Below are positions 38,455 through 46,949 of a stretch of DNA of 64,000 bases, piece after piece. The number at the start of each line of letters is the position of its first letter. The stretch's first letter is position 1. Origin of the DNA: Paracoccus sp. MA (GTDB lineage: Bacteria > Pseudomonadota > Alphaproteobacteria > Rhodobacterales > Rhodobacteraceae); contig NZ_CP087597.1 in NCBI RefSeq assembly GCF_020990385.1, forward strand, positions 1,015,001-1,079,000. Direction: 5' to 3'. Below the pieces are notes generated by a model. It was not told the DNA's origin, did no database searches, and saw nothing but the letters and a program-made list of their open reading frames with translations. The position numbers and the translations under genes are program-made.

Positions 38455-39771
38455 ATGTCCGCCCAGAACCAGGGGCAAAACGCCTCTCCGCTTCGTCTCG
38501 GCATCGCTGGTCTCGGGACGGTCGGCACCGGCACCGTCAAGATCATCCAGAAACACGCCGCCCTGCTGGGCCTGCGCGCCGGCCGGCCCATCGCCATCAC
38601 CGCCGTCAGCGCCCGCGACCGGATGAAGAACCGCGACCTGGACCTGTCCGGCTATGCCTGGGAAGACGACGCCCGCGCCCTGGCGCTGCGCGAGGACGTG
38701 GACGTCCTGGTCGAGCTGATCGGCGGCGACGAGGGCATCGCCCGCGAGGCAGTGACCGCCGCGTTGCGCGCCGGCAAGGATGTGGTGACCGCCAACAAGG
38801 CGCTGCTGGCGATCCACGGCCAGGAGCTGGCGGAACTGGCCGAGGCCCATGGCCGGGTGATCCGCTTCGAGGCCGCCGTGGCCGGGGGCATCCCGGTGAT
38901 CAAGACCATGACCGAGTCGCTTTCCGGCAACGAGATCCGCCGCGTCATGGGGGTGATGAACGGCACCTGCAACTATATCCTGACCCGGATGGAAAGCGCC
39001 GGCCTGCCCTATGAGACGGTCTTCGAGGAGGCGCGGCAGCTGGGCTATCTGGAGGCCGACCCGACGCTGGACGTGGGCGGCATCGACGCCAGCCACAAGC
39101 TGGCCATCCTGGCCGCCATCGCCTTCGGCACCCGCCCCAGCTTCGACGCGGTCGAGATCGAGGGCATCGAGCGGGTCAGCATCGACGACATCCGCCGCGC
39201 CGCCGACATGGGCTATCGCATCAAGCTGCTGGGGGTGGCACAGATGACCGGGCGCGGGCTGGAACAGCGCATGTCGCCCTGCCTCGTGCCCGCCGACAGC
39301 CCCTTGGGGCAATTGCAGGGCGGCACCAACATGGTGGTGATCGAGGGCGATGCGGTCGGCCAGATCGTGCTGCGCGGCGCCGGCGCCGGCGAGGGCCCGA
39401 CCGCCAGCGCGGTGATGTCAGACGTGGTCGAGATCGCGCGCGGCGTCAGGATGCCGAGCTTCGGCCAGCCCGCCGAGACGCTGGCCAGCCCGCAACCGGC
39501 GCGCACGGCGGTGCCGGCGGCCTATTACATCCGCCTGCAGCTGACCGACAAGCCGGGGGCGCTGGCCAAGGTGGCCTCGGTGCTGGGCGACAGCGGCATC
39601 TCGATCGACCGCATGCGGCAATACGGCCATTCCCACAGCGAGGGCATCGCGCCGGTGCTGATCGTCACCCACAAGACCACCCCCGAGGCCATCGACCACG
39701 CCATCGAGGCCCTGCCCCGCACCGGCGTCATCGCCGGCGAGCCGGTCGAGCTGCGGATCGAGGAGGTCTGA
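38455..39771 (+). CDS. hom: Homoserine dehydrogenase
   Basis: Reduces aspartate semialdehyde to homoserine on the way to threonine and methionine. The 438-residue protein has an N-terminal NAD(P) fold (LGIAGLGTVGTGTVKI), the catalytic region MNGTCNYILTRMES and LEADPTLDVGGIDA, and a C-terminal ACT domain (YYIRLQLTDKPGALAKVASVL) for feedback by threonine. Length is typical of the monofunctional enzyme; there is no aspartokinase fusion. Monocistronic by appearance. Confidence 0.96.
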   Translation: MSAQNQGQNASPLRLGIAGLGTVGTGTVKIIQKHAALLGLRAGRPIAITAVSARDRMKNRDLDLSGYAWEDDARALALREDVDVLVELIGGDEGIAREAVTAALRAGKDVVTANKALLAIHGQELAELAEAHGRVIRFEAAVAGGIPVIKTMTESLSGNEIRRVMGVMNGTCNYILTRMESAGLPYETVFEEARQLGYLEADPTLDVGGIDASHKLAILAAIAFGTRPSFDAVEIEGIERVSIDDIRRAADMGYRIKLLGVAQMTGRGLEQRMSPCLVPADSPLGQLQGGTNMVVIEGDAVGQIVLRGAGAGEGPTASAVMSDVVEIARGVRMPSFGQPAETLASPQPARTAVPAAYYIRLQLTDKPGALAKVASVLGDSGISIDRMRQYGHSHSEGIAPVLIVTHKTTPEAIDHAIEALPRTGVIAGEPVELRIEEV

Positions 39772-39844
39772 TCCGGCGCCGGCCGCGCCCGCCCGCGCTG
39801 CCGGATTCGGGGATTTCTGTAACGAAGAAATGGCCGCGCCGGGT

Positions 39845-40489
39845 TCAGGCCGTGCCCAGGTGGCGCAGGCCGTGGGTCACGTCGGCCCGGACCGCCAGCC
39901 GCAGCCCCGGCTCGTCCCCGGCGCGCAGCGAGGCCAGGATCATGCGGTGATGGCGCGGCGGCTCGTTGCGCTTGACCCGGCCGTAGAGCGCGCGCATGGT
40001 CGGGCCGAGCTGCAGCCAGACCGTCTCGACGATGGCCAGCATCGCCGGCGCCTGGGCGCGCAGGTAGAGCAGCCGGTGGAATTCCAGGTTGGTGCGGATA
40101 TAGCCGATCGCGTCATGGCTTTCCGCCGCCTCGCCGATGGCGGCGTTGATCACCGCCATGCGCTCGATCAGCGCCTGATGGGCGCGCGGCAGGGCGCGGG
40201 CGGCCAGTTCCGGCTCGATCAGCCCGCGCAGCGCCGCCAGTTCCTCGATGCGCTCGACCGAAAGCTCCGGCGTGGTGATCCGCCCCGAGGAGGAGAGCGA
40301 CAGCGCCCCCTCGGCCACCAGCCGCCGCACCGCCTCGCGCGCCGGGGTCATCGAGACGCGATGCTCGGCGGCGATGCCGCGCAGGGTCAGCGCCAGGCCG
40401 GGCGGCAGTTCGCCCAGCATGATGCGCTGGCGCAGGTTGCGATAAAGCCGCTCATGGGCGGAACTTTCCGAGGAACGCGAAGCAGTCAT
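39845..40489 (-). CDS. GntR-family regulator (FCD/FadR subgroup)
   Basis: A 214-residue regulator with an N-terminal winged HTH (LYRNLRQRIMLGELPPGLAL and VSMTPAREAVRRLVAEGALS) and a C-terminal helical FCD ligand domain (about 85-205) with metal-site histidines (NLEFHRLLY and RHHRMIL). Subgroup members respond to organic acids or acyl compounds. No catabolic operon is adjacent, so its target cannot be inferred. Confidence 0.87.
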   Translation of the reverse strand: MTASRSSESSAHERLYRNLRQRIMLGELPPGLALTLRGIAAEHRVSMTPAREAVRRLVAEGALSLSSSGRITTPELSVERIEELAALRGLIEPELAARALPRAHQALIERMAVINAAIGEAAESHDAIGYIRTNLEFHRLLYLRAQAPAMLAIVETVWLQLGPTMRALYGRVKRNEPPRHHRMILASLRAGDEPGLRLAVRADVTHGLRHLGTA

Positions 40490-40533
40490 GCGCCAGCTGT
40501 GATCACAAAACCGGGCGCCGTCAAGTCCGCACG

Positions 40534-41256
40534 TCAGAGGCGGAACCGCCAGGCCAGCAGCTCGTGGCCGTGCCTGCGCAGCCAGGCGCGGTGGCGCGCG
40601 TAATCCGGCATCAGCCGCCCGGTCGCGGCCCAGAAGGCCGGCGAATGGTCCATATGCGCCAGATGCGCCACCTCATGCGCCGCGACATAGTCCAGCACCT
40701 CGGGCGGCGCCATGGCGAGGCGCCACGAGAACATCAACCGCCCGTCATGGGTGCAGCTGCCCCAGCGCGAGCGCGTGTCGCGCAGCGCCAGCGCCCGGAA
40801 GCCACGCCCCAGCGCCGCCGCGTGGCGGTCGCAGGCCGCGACCAGCCGGGCCTGCGCCAGATGCTTCAGCCAGACTTCCACCACCACGCCGGCCGGCCGG
40901 GCCTGCGGCACCAGCAGCGCCTCGTCGGTCAGCTCGACCCGGCGCGTGCCGGCCGGGGTGATGCGGCGCAGCCGCCCCTCGACCGGCAGCAGCGCGCCAT
41001 GCTCGGCAAGCTGCAGCGCCGGCATTTCGGCCCGGGTGCGGCGCAGCCACTCGGCCCGCGACTCGGCAAAGGCGCGGCCGTCCGAAAGGCTGGTGCGGCT
41101 GGGCAGGGTCAGCACCACCTCGCCCCCCGCCCGCGCCACGCGCAGCGTCATGCGCCGCGCCCGGGCCGAGCGCCGCAGCGTCACCGGAATGTCGCCTCCG
41201 ACCAGAATCCTGTCCATCTTGTCCCGCATCTTGCGATGGTCCGCCTGTTGCCCCAT
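40534..41256 (-). CDS. YgjP-type (DUF45) metallopeptidase
   Basis: A member of the YgjP/DUF45 family with a zincin core: HEVAH in AAHEVAHLAHMDHSPAFW, the third His in the following HSPAFW segment, and the conserved WGSC (RSRWGSCTHDGRL). The start may be the ATG at 41256, 41229 or 41217; the last gives a protein starting MDRILVGGDIPVTLRRS, closest to relatives. Function unknown, possibly tied to translation or DNA-protein crosslinks by its SprT relation. Confidence 0.85.
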   Translation of the reverse strand: MGQQADHRKMRDKMDRILVGGDIPVTLRRSARARRMTLRVARAGGEVVLTLPSRTSLSDGRAFAESRAEWLRRTRAEMPALQLAEHGALLPVEGRLRRITPAGTRRVELTDEALLVPQARPAGVVVEVWLKHLAQARLVAACDRHAAALGRGFRALALRDTRSRWGSCTHDGRLMFSWRLAMAPPEVLDYVAAHEVAHLAHMDHSPAFWAATGRLMPDYARHRAWLRRHGHELLAWRFRL

Positions 41257-41366
41257 CTTTCCCCTGCACCGCCACCCGCCCGCAAGGGGAAAAGGCTTTG
41301 ACAGCCCCGCGCGGCTATGGCAGGGGACAGCGGATTTACCTGAACGCGGCAGAAAAAGAGAATACC

Positions 41367-41687
41367 ATGCCCAAAGAGGAATGGGGCACGAAACGCCTTT
41401 GCCCCCATTGCGCCACGCGCTTCTACGACCTGAGAAACGACCCGATGACCTGCCCCGCCTGCGGCGCAGAATTCACGCTGGAAAGCCTGACCAACGGCCG
41501 CTCGCGCTCGCTGATCTCGGAAAAGACCGCGGCGCGGGAAGAGGACCAGACCGATCTGGTCGATGACGAGGATCTGGACGACGACGCCGATACCGGCGAT
41601 CTGGACGACGATCTGCTGGACGACGACGACGACGGCGACATGTCGCTGGACGACATCGCCGACGTGCCCGAGAGCGACGACGAATAA
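41367..41687 (+). CDS. TIGR02300/FYDLN-acid protein
   Basis: A 106-residue protein with an N-terminal zinc ribbon (Cys12, Cys15, Cys29, Cys32 in LCPHC and TCPAC), the diagnostic RFYDLRNDP, and a highly acidic Asp-rich tail (DDDADTGDLDDDLLDDDDD). This family is restricted to Alphaproteobacteria and its function is not known; the tail resembles proteins that touch RNA polymerase or basic partners. Confidence 0.92.
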   Translation: MPKEEWGTKRLCPHCATRFYDLRNDPMTCPACGAEFTLESLTNGRSRSLISEKTAAREEDQTDLVDDEDLDDDADTGDLDDDLLDDDDDGDMSLDDIADVPESDDE

Positions 41688-41757
41688 GCCCTCGTCCCGA
41701 CTGGTCCAGGCCCCGGAACGCGACCCGCGGCCGGGGCCTTTCCTTTGGCGGCCGAAG

Positions 41758-42231
41758 ATGCGGATCATCGACAGACAGGCCATGCGCGCCATCTTGCTGA
41801 CCCCGGACGACCGGGTGCTGCTGATGCGCGTCGATTACGGCACCGGCGACTGGTGGATCACCCCCGGCGGCGGCGCCGAGCCCGGCGAGACCGCCGAGCA
41901 GACCCTGCGCCGCGAACTGGCCGAGGAACTGGGCTTCGCCCTGCCCGCGCTTGGCCCGCTGGTCTGGCGCCGCCGCGTCGCGATGACGCTGCGGCAGCGC
42001 CGCTGGCGGCAGTCCGAGGACTATTTCCTGATCGAGACCCCGGATTTCGTGCCGGTGATCCGGAACGCGCCCGAGGCCGGCGCCATCCGCGAATTCCGCT
42101 GGTGGAGCCTGCCCGAGATGCGCCATACCGGCGAGCGGCTGGCCCCGGCCGCGCTGCCGCGTATCGTGCTGGACTATCGCGCGAACGGGCCGCCCGGCAG
42201 CCCGCCCGAGATCGAGATCGTCGAGGATTGA
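41758..42231 (+). CDS. NUDIX hydrolase
   Basis: A 157-residue hydrolase of nucleoside diphosphate-linked compounds. The full NUDIX box is at residues 38-60 (GGGAEPGETAEQTLRRELAE followed by ELG), and family members coordinate Mg with its Glu residues. The surrounding sequence is of the general type; substrate cannot be inferred. It lies 70 bases after the FYDLN-acid gene and converges with tenA. Confidence 0.9.
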   Translation: MRIIDRQAMRAILLTPDDRVLLMRVDYGTGDWWITPGGGAEPGETAEQTLRRELAEELGFALPALGPLVWRRRVAMTLRQRRWRQSEDYFLIETPDFVPVIRNAPEAGAIREFRWWSLPEMRHTGERLAPAALPRIVLDYRANGPPGSPPEIEIVED

Positions 42232-42234
42232 CCG

Positions 42235-42876
42235 TCAGGCCGCGTAGACCTCGTCGAAAAACGCCCGTTCCAGCGTGACGGCGCGCCGGAAGAAGTCGCG
42301 CGCCTGATCCACCGCTCCGGGCCCGGCCCGGTCGAACTCCTCGCGCAGGAAGCCGACGAAATCCCGGAAGAAGGCATTGTCGTGCAGCGTGATCCATTCG
42401 GCATGGACGAAACGCTCGGGCAGCGGCTGCGGCGCGCGGCTGGCCCAGTCAAGGTAAAGCCCCTCGGCCACGTTCAACACCGCCAGCACGGCGGGATAGC
42501 TGCGCGTCGCCGCCGCTTCGCGCATCAGCGCCTGGAACCCCGCGGTGGGCGCGCTGTCGGGGGTGGCGGCGCGATCCGCCTCGTCCACGCCGAGCGCCGC
42601 GAAGGCGCGCAGGAAATAGTCGTTTTCCTCGCCCGAGACCATGCCGGCGAAACGCCCGAAGCGCAGCCGCGATTCGAAGCGGTCGGCCGAGGCGATGGCC
42701 GCGCCCAGAAGCGTCAGGAAGGCGTCGAGAAAGCGGTGATCCTGCACCAGGTAACGCGCCATCGCCGCATCCGCGATGCTGCCGGCGAACAGCTCGCGCA
42801 CGAAGCGGTGCTCGACGGCGGCGGTCCAGTCCGCGGCGCATTCCCGGCGCAGGGTTTCGAAAAAGCTCTCGGTCAT
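42235..42876 (-). CDS. tenA: TenA-family thiaminase II (aminopyrimidine salvage)
   Basis: A 213-residue all-helical TenA protein hydrolysing formylaminopyrimidine breakdown products of thiamine. Hallmarks: YLVQDHRFLDAF near residue 42-53 and AEGLYLDWA near 137-145. The catalytic Cys of classical TenA (Cys135 in Bacillus) is absent: the only cysteine is Cys13, and the equivalent segment carries Glu138, as in TenA_E-type enzymes. The ATG at 42876 follows a TPP riboswitch, so expression should be repressed by thiamine. Confidence 0.9.
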   Translation of the reverse strand: MTESFFETLRRECAADWTAAVEHRFVRELFAGSIADAAMARYLVQDHRFLDAFLTLLGAAIASADRFESRLRFGRFAGMVSGEENDYFLRAFAALGVDEADRAATPDSAPTAGFQALMREAAATRSYPAVLAVLNVAEGLYLDWASRAPQPLPERFVHAEWITLHDNAFFRDFVGFLREEFDRAGPGAVDQARDFFRRAVTLERAFFDEVYAA

Positions 42877-42954
42877 CGGGGCCCTCATGGCTTGGGGCGA
42901 GACCGGGTTGCAGTTCGGCCTCGCGGTGAGGCCGGCAAAAGACAGGCGCATCCT

Positions 42955-43068
42955 TCCCATCCCTTCGCCGGCATGATCCGGATCAGGTTCGAAGGGTCAC
43001 CGCGCCGCCCGTCGTCGGGTCGATCGAGGCCAGCGGTCTCTCAGCCCCTTGCCGGGACTCCCCTTGGT
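42955..43068 (-). promoter_or_regulatory. TPP riboswitch (THI element)
   Basis: On the minus strand, upstream of tenA, the conserved cores are visible: GGGG at the 5' arm, CTGAGA, then ACCCTTCGAACCTGATC continuing into CGGATCATGCC. The arrangement matches the THI-box consensus (CUGAGA, then ACCCUU-x-GAACCUGAUC-x-GGxUxAUxCC). It ends about 80 bases before the tenA ATG, fitting control of translation or termination by thiamine pyrophosphate. Confidence 0.95.
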
Positions 43069-43241
43069 GGCGCCAGACTAGCGCGCGGCGCGGCGGCTGT
43101 CACGGCCTGCCCACAAGATCGTGAGCCGCGAAATCCGGAACCGGCCGGCTGCGGCGCGGCATTGCGTCTTGCAGCCGGGGGCGAGATGTTATCTCGTTGC
43201 CGCAGGGCGGGCGCTACCCGCCCGCAGTCAGGACCGGGACC

Positions 43242-44432
43242 ATGACGACGGGCGAAATGCCGAAACCCACGACCGCGACAGAACTGAACGATCCCGCCGC
43301 CTCGCGGCAGAGCCCGAAACAGGTCGGGCTGCGCCTGCACCGGCCGCCGCTTCTGACCAATATCTCGGCCGCGCGCTGGCTGCTGCTGGCCATCGTGGCG
43401 GCCTCGATCTATTTCTTCCACGGCTTCCTGGTGCCGGTGCTGGCGGCCATGGTGATCGCGCTGGCCAGCTGGCCCCTGCGCGAGCGCGCCGCCCGCCAGC
43501 TGAACCTGGGCCGCACCGGGGCGGCGACGGTGCTGGTGCTGGTGCTGGTCTGCTTCCTGCTGATCCCCATCGCCATGGCGCTGATCTATGCCTTCCGCGA
43601 GCTGCGCGACTGGATCAACTGGGCGATCGTGGTCAACAGCTCAGGCGCGCCGACGCCGGGCTGGATGGTCGAGCTGCCGCAGGTCGGCGACTGGCTGGAC
43701 GAGAACTGGCAGACCTATATCGGCCGGCCCGGCGGCATCAGCGAGATCGTGCAGCTGGTCAGCGGCTCGAATATCGGGGCGATCTATCGCGGCGCGGTGA
43801 CGGCGGGGACGCTGGCCTTCCATCTGGCGCTGACCTTGCTGTTCATGCTGATTACCCTGTTCGTGCTGTATCGCGACGGCGACAAGATCGTGGCGCAGAT
43901 CGACCAGGTCGGCCGCCGCATCCTGCCCGACCGCTGGAGCAGGCTGTCGCGCGTCGTGCCCGCGACGATCAGCTCGACCGTGACGGGCATGACCCTGATC
44001 GCCATCGGCGAGGGGGTGATCCTGGGCGTGGCCTATTGGCTGGCCGGCGTGCCCTCGCCGGTGACCTTCGGGGTGATCACCGGCTTCATGGCGCTGATCC
44101 CGGGCGGCGCGCCGCTGTCCTTCACCCTGGTCTCGGCCTATCTGGTGGCCAGCGGCTCGCCCGTCGAGGGGGCGGCGCTGTTCGTCTGGGGCACCTGCGA
44201 GCTGTTCGTGGTGGACAAGACCATCCGCCCGGTTCTGGTCGGCGGCCCGGTCAAGCTGCCGTTCCTGCCGACCTTTTTCGGCCTGATCGGCGGGGTCAAG
44301 ACCATGGGCATCGTCGGGCTGTTCGTCGGCCCGGTGCTGATGGCGCTGCTGGTCTCGATCTGGCGGGAATGGCAGCGCGAGCTTGCCGAAGAAGAGCAGC
44401 GGCAGGACAGCAAGCTGATCGGCCTGGAATGA
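43242..44432 (+). CDS. AI-2E family transporter (PerM/YhhT type)
   Basis: A 396-residue inner-membrane protein with about eight helices, matching the AI-2E/UPF0118 family: the first pair (LLLAIVAASIYFFHGFLVPVL) and the later GEGVILGVAYWLAGVPSPVT, PGGAPLSFTLVS and GPVLMALLVSIWREW. Members are linked to autoinducer-2 or other solute export, or Na+/H+ exchange; the substrate is not predictable. ATG at 43242 chosen with AGGA upstream. Confidence 0.87.
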   Translation: MTTGEMPKPTTATELNDPAASRQSPKQVGLRLHRPPLLTNISAARWLLLAIVAASIYFFHGFLVPVLAAMVIALASWPLRERAARQLNLGRTGAATVLVLVLVCFLLIPIAMALIYAFRELRDWINWAIVVNSSGAPTPGWMVELPQVGDWLDENWQTYIGRPGGISEIVQLVSGSNIGAIYRGAVTAGTLAFHLALTLLFMLITLFVLYRDGDKIVAQIDQVGRRILPDRWSRLSRVVPATISSTVTGMTLIAIGEGVILGVAYWLAGVPSPVTFGVITGFMALIPGGAPLSFTLVSAYLVASGSPVEGAALFVWGTCELFVVDKTIRPVLVGGPVKLPFLPTFFGLIGGVKTMGIVGLFVGPVLMALLVSIWREWQRELAEEEQRQDSKLIGLE

Positions 44433-44475
44433 CCGGGGCCTGACCGGCCCCCGGCGCATGAACGGCGGAACATGG

Positions 44476-44506
44476 AAAAAGGCGGGGCGCAGATGCGTCC
44501 CGCCTT
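44476..44506. terminator. Convergent terminator between the AI-2E gene and hflC
   Basis: AAAAAGGCGGGGCG-CAGATG-CGTCCCGCCTTT forms a strong hairpin with A and T runs on its two sides, so it can end transcription in both directions between the two converging genes. Confidence 0.85.
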
Positions 44507-44546
44507 TCCTGTTGCTGCCGGGCTTCCGTCGGGGCCGGCGTCCCGA

Positions 44547-45662
44547 TCAATCCGCCGGAAGCGGCGCCGGAGGCACCACGGGGTCCTCCTGCGGCGGCGC
44601 GGCCAGCGATTCCGGCAGCGGCGTCAGCGTCACGCCGGCACCGGCGCCCAGCGGCTCGCCCTCGCGATTGGTCTCGGTCGGGGCGACGGCCTCGCCGGGT
44701 GCGATCGCGCCCGAGCTCTCGGCCTCGGCTTCGTCCTCGTCCGCGGCGGGGGTCGAGGCCGGCCGGGGCACCGGCACCGGATTGGCCCGGTCGGCCCCGT
44801 CGTTGCGCAGGTAGTCGAAGAACTCGCCCTGCGGCTGGATCACCAGCGAGCTGTTCTCGCCCCGCAGCGCCCGCTCATAGGAGGTCATCGAGCGGGTGAA
44901 GGCAAAGAACTCGGGGTCGCGGCCGAAGGCATCGGCATAGATGGCGTTGCGGCGGGCATCGGCTTCGCCGCGCACCACCTCGGCGCGCTTCCGCGCCTCG
45001 GAGGTCAGCTCGACCACGGTGCGGTCGGCGGCGGCGCGGACGCGCTGCGCGGCCTCGCCACCGCGGGCGATCTCGTCGGCGGCCTCGCGCTCGCGCTCGG
45101 CACGCATCCGGGCATAGGTCGCGGTCAGGTTCTGCTCGGGCAGGTCGGTGCGGGTCAGGCGCACGTCGATGACGCGGATGCCCAGGTCGCGGGCATCGTC
45201 GCGCGACAGGTCGCGGATGCGATTCATCAACGGCGTCCGGTCGTCCGACAGCACCGTGGTCGAGGGCACCGAGCCCAGCACCTGCCGGATCGCATTGGTC
45301 ACGATCGGCTCAAGCCGGCGCTGCGCGAATTCGATGCCGCCCGCACCCACCGCGCGGCGGAACTGCACCACGTCGGTGATCTGCCAGCGCGCGAAGGCAT
45401 CGACCACCAGACGGCGGTCGTCCAGCGGCGTGACCTCCATCGGCGGGGTCGGCAGGCCGAGGATGCGGGCGTCGTATTTCACCACATTGTCGAGGAAGGG
45501 CACCTTGACGCCCAGGCCCGGCTCCTCGCGCACGTCGACCACTTCGCCGAAGCGCAGGACAAGCGCCTTTTCACGCACATCGACGATATAGAGCGAGGAG
45601 ATGACCAGGACCGCCACCACGACCAGGAAGGGCAGCGCCAGAAGCGAGATTGCACGGTTCAT
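44547..45662 (-). CDS. hflC: Protease modulator HflC
   Basis: HflC forms with HflK a large inner-membrane SPFH cage around the FtsH protease and limits its activity. The 371-residue protein has an N-terminal anchor (LLALPFLVVVAVLVISSLYI), the SPFH domain (about 25-210) and a long Ala/Glu coiled coil (EREREAADEIARGGEAAQRV). An extra Pro/Glu-rich tail at the C-terminus, about 70 residues, is unusual for HflC. The ATG at 45662 overlaps the hflK stop; a GTG one codon earlier is also possible. Confidence 0.92.
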   Translation of the reverse strand: MNRAISLLALPFLVVVAVLVISSLYIVDVREKALVLRFGEVVDVREEPGLGVKVPFLDNVVKYDARILGLPTPPMEVTPLDDRRLVVDAFARWQITDVVQFRRAVGAGGIEFAQRRLEPIVTNAIRQVLGSVPSTTVLSDDRTPLMNRIRDLSRDDARDLGIRVIDVRLTRTDLPEQNLTATYARMRAEREREAADEIARGGEAAQRVRAAADRTVVELTSEARKRAEVVRGEADARRNAIYADAFGRDPEFFAFTRSMTSYERALRGENSSLVIQPQGEFFDYLRNDGADRANPVPVPRPASTPAADEDEAEAESSGAIAPGEAVAPTETNREGEPLGAGAGVTLTPLPESLAAPPQEDPVVPPAPLPAD

Positions 45663-46891
45663 CACTGGTTCCCCCCGCTGGTGTTGCCCGAATTGGCGTT
45701 GCCCGTATTGCGGTTGCCGGAAGCCGGCGCCCCGCTGCGCAACTGATCCAGCGGCAGATAGGGCACCACGCCCGGCCCCGCCTCGCCGTCGAGGATGACC
45801 TTGTTCACCCCGCCCAGAACCTTCTCCATGGTCTCCAGATACATCCGGCGGCGCGTCACCTCCGGCGCCTTCACATATTCGTCATAGACCGAGTTGAAGC
45901 GCGCGGCCTCGCCCTCGGCGGTGTTCACCGCCTCGGCGCGATAGGCCTCGGCGCGTTCGATCACGGCGGCGGCCTCGCCCCGGGCGCTGGCCAGCACGCG
46001 GTTCGCATAGGCGTCGGCCTCTTTCTCCAGCCGGTCGCGTTCCTGCTGGGCGGCCTGCACCTCGCGGAAGCTGTCGATCACCTCGCGCGGCGGGTCGGCG
46101 CGGTCCAAGTTGACGCGCAGCACGTTGATCCCCGCCTCATAGGCGTTCAGCGTGTTCTGCACCGCCAGCTTGAGGTCGTCGGCGATGGCGCCGCGGTCGC
46201 GGTTCAGGATCGGCGCCAGTTCGGACCGCGCCACGATGTCGCGCATGGCCGATTCCGAAACCGCGCGGATCGTGTCCTCGGGATCGGCGAGGTTGAACAG
46301 GAATTTCTCGGGGTCCGAGATGTTCCAGACCACCTGATAGGCCATGTCCACGATGTTCTGGTCGCGGGTCAGCATCAGCCCCGAATCCATCGGCCCCGCG
46401 CGGCCGGTGCCGATTTCCGTGGTCCGTTCGCCCGAGACCTGCACCACCTCGGCGGTGACGACCGGCCAGGGCGCGAAGTTGAGGCCCGGCTCGCCGGTGC
46501 CGACGGGCTTGCCGAACAGCAGCTCGACCGCGCGTTCCTCGGGCTTGACGGTGTAGAAGCTGGAAAAGGCCCAAAGCGCCACGACGGCAAGCGCCGCGAT
46601 GCCCCAGGTGCCGCGGTTCATCTGGAATTGCGGGCCCTGCGGACGGCGCGGACCGCCGCCGCGATTGCCGCCGCCCGGCCCCTTGCCGCCCATCAGCACC
46701 CGCAGACGGTCCTGGCCCTTGCGCACCAGTTCCTCGATCTCGGGGATCTGGTCGCCCCGGCGCGGCCCCTGCGGACGGTCGTCCTTGCCGCCCCCCGGCC
46801 CGCCCCAGGGACGCTGGCCGCCCCCCTGCGGCGGCTCTCTGCCGCCCTTGCCATCATCTCCGCCGCCGCCCCAGGGGCCTTGTCCTGCCAT
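45662..46891 (-). CDS. hflK: FtsH protease activity modulator HflK
   Basis: The partner of HflC. A Gly/Pro-rich N-terminal segment of about 75 residues (WGGGGDDGKGGREPPQGGG and similar) is typical of HflK, followed by the membrane helix (WGIAALAVVALWAFSSFYTV), the SPFH domain and coiled coil. The tail ends with Asn/Gly-rich repeats (NRNTGNANSGNTSGGNQ). hflC follows with a one-base overlap. Total 409 residues, as usual. Confidence 0.93.
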   Translation of the reverse strand: MAGQGPWGGGGDDGKGGREPPQGGGQRPWGGPGGGKDDRPQGPRRGDQIPEIEELVRKGQDRLRVLMGGKGPGGGNRGGGPRRPQGPQFQMNRGTWGIAALAVVALWAFSSFYTVKPEERAVELLFGKPVGTGEPGLNFAPWPVVTAEVVQVSGERTTEIGTGRAGPMDSGLMLTRDQNIVDMAYQVVWNISDPEKFLFNLADPEDTIRAVSESAMRDIVARSELAPILNRDRGAIADDLKLAVQNTLNAYEAGINVLRVNLDRADPPREVIDSFREVQAAQQERDRLEKEADAYANRVLASARGEAAAVIERAEAYRAEAVNTAEGEAARFNSVYDEYVKAPEVTRRRMYLETMEKVLGGVNKVILDGEAGPGVVPYLPLDQLRSGAPASGNRNTGNANSGNTSGGNQ

Positions 46892-46949
46892 AAATCTCGT
46901 GCCTCGCTTTACGTCCGTGTGGTTGAAACTGGTGGCTTCGGCCGGAAAA

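Noticed and set aside
39813..39831. ATTTCT-AGAAAT inverted repeat after hom as a terminator
   Set aside because: The stem is six AT-rich pairs without a T run, too weak to call.
42955..43068. GGTTCGAA-like string as a tRNA T-arm
   Set aside because: It belongs to the ACCCTTCGAACCTGATC core of the TPP riboswitch on the other strand.
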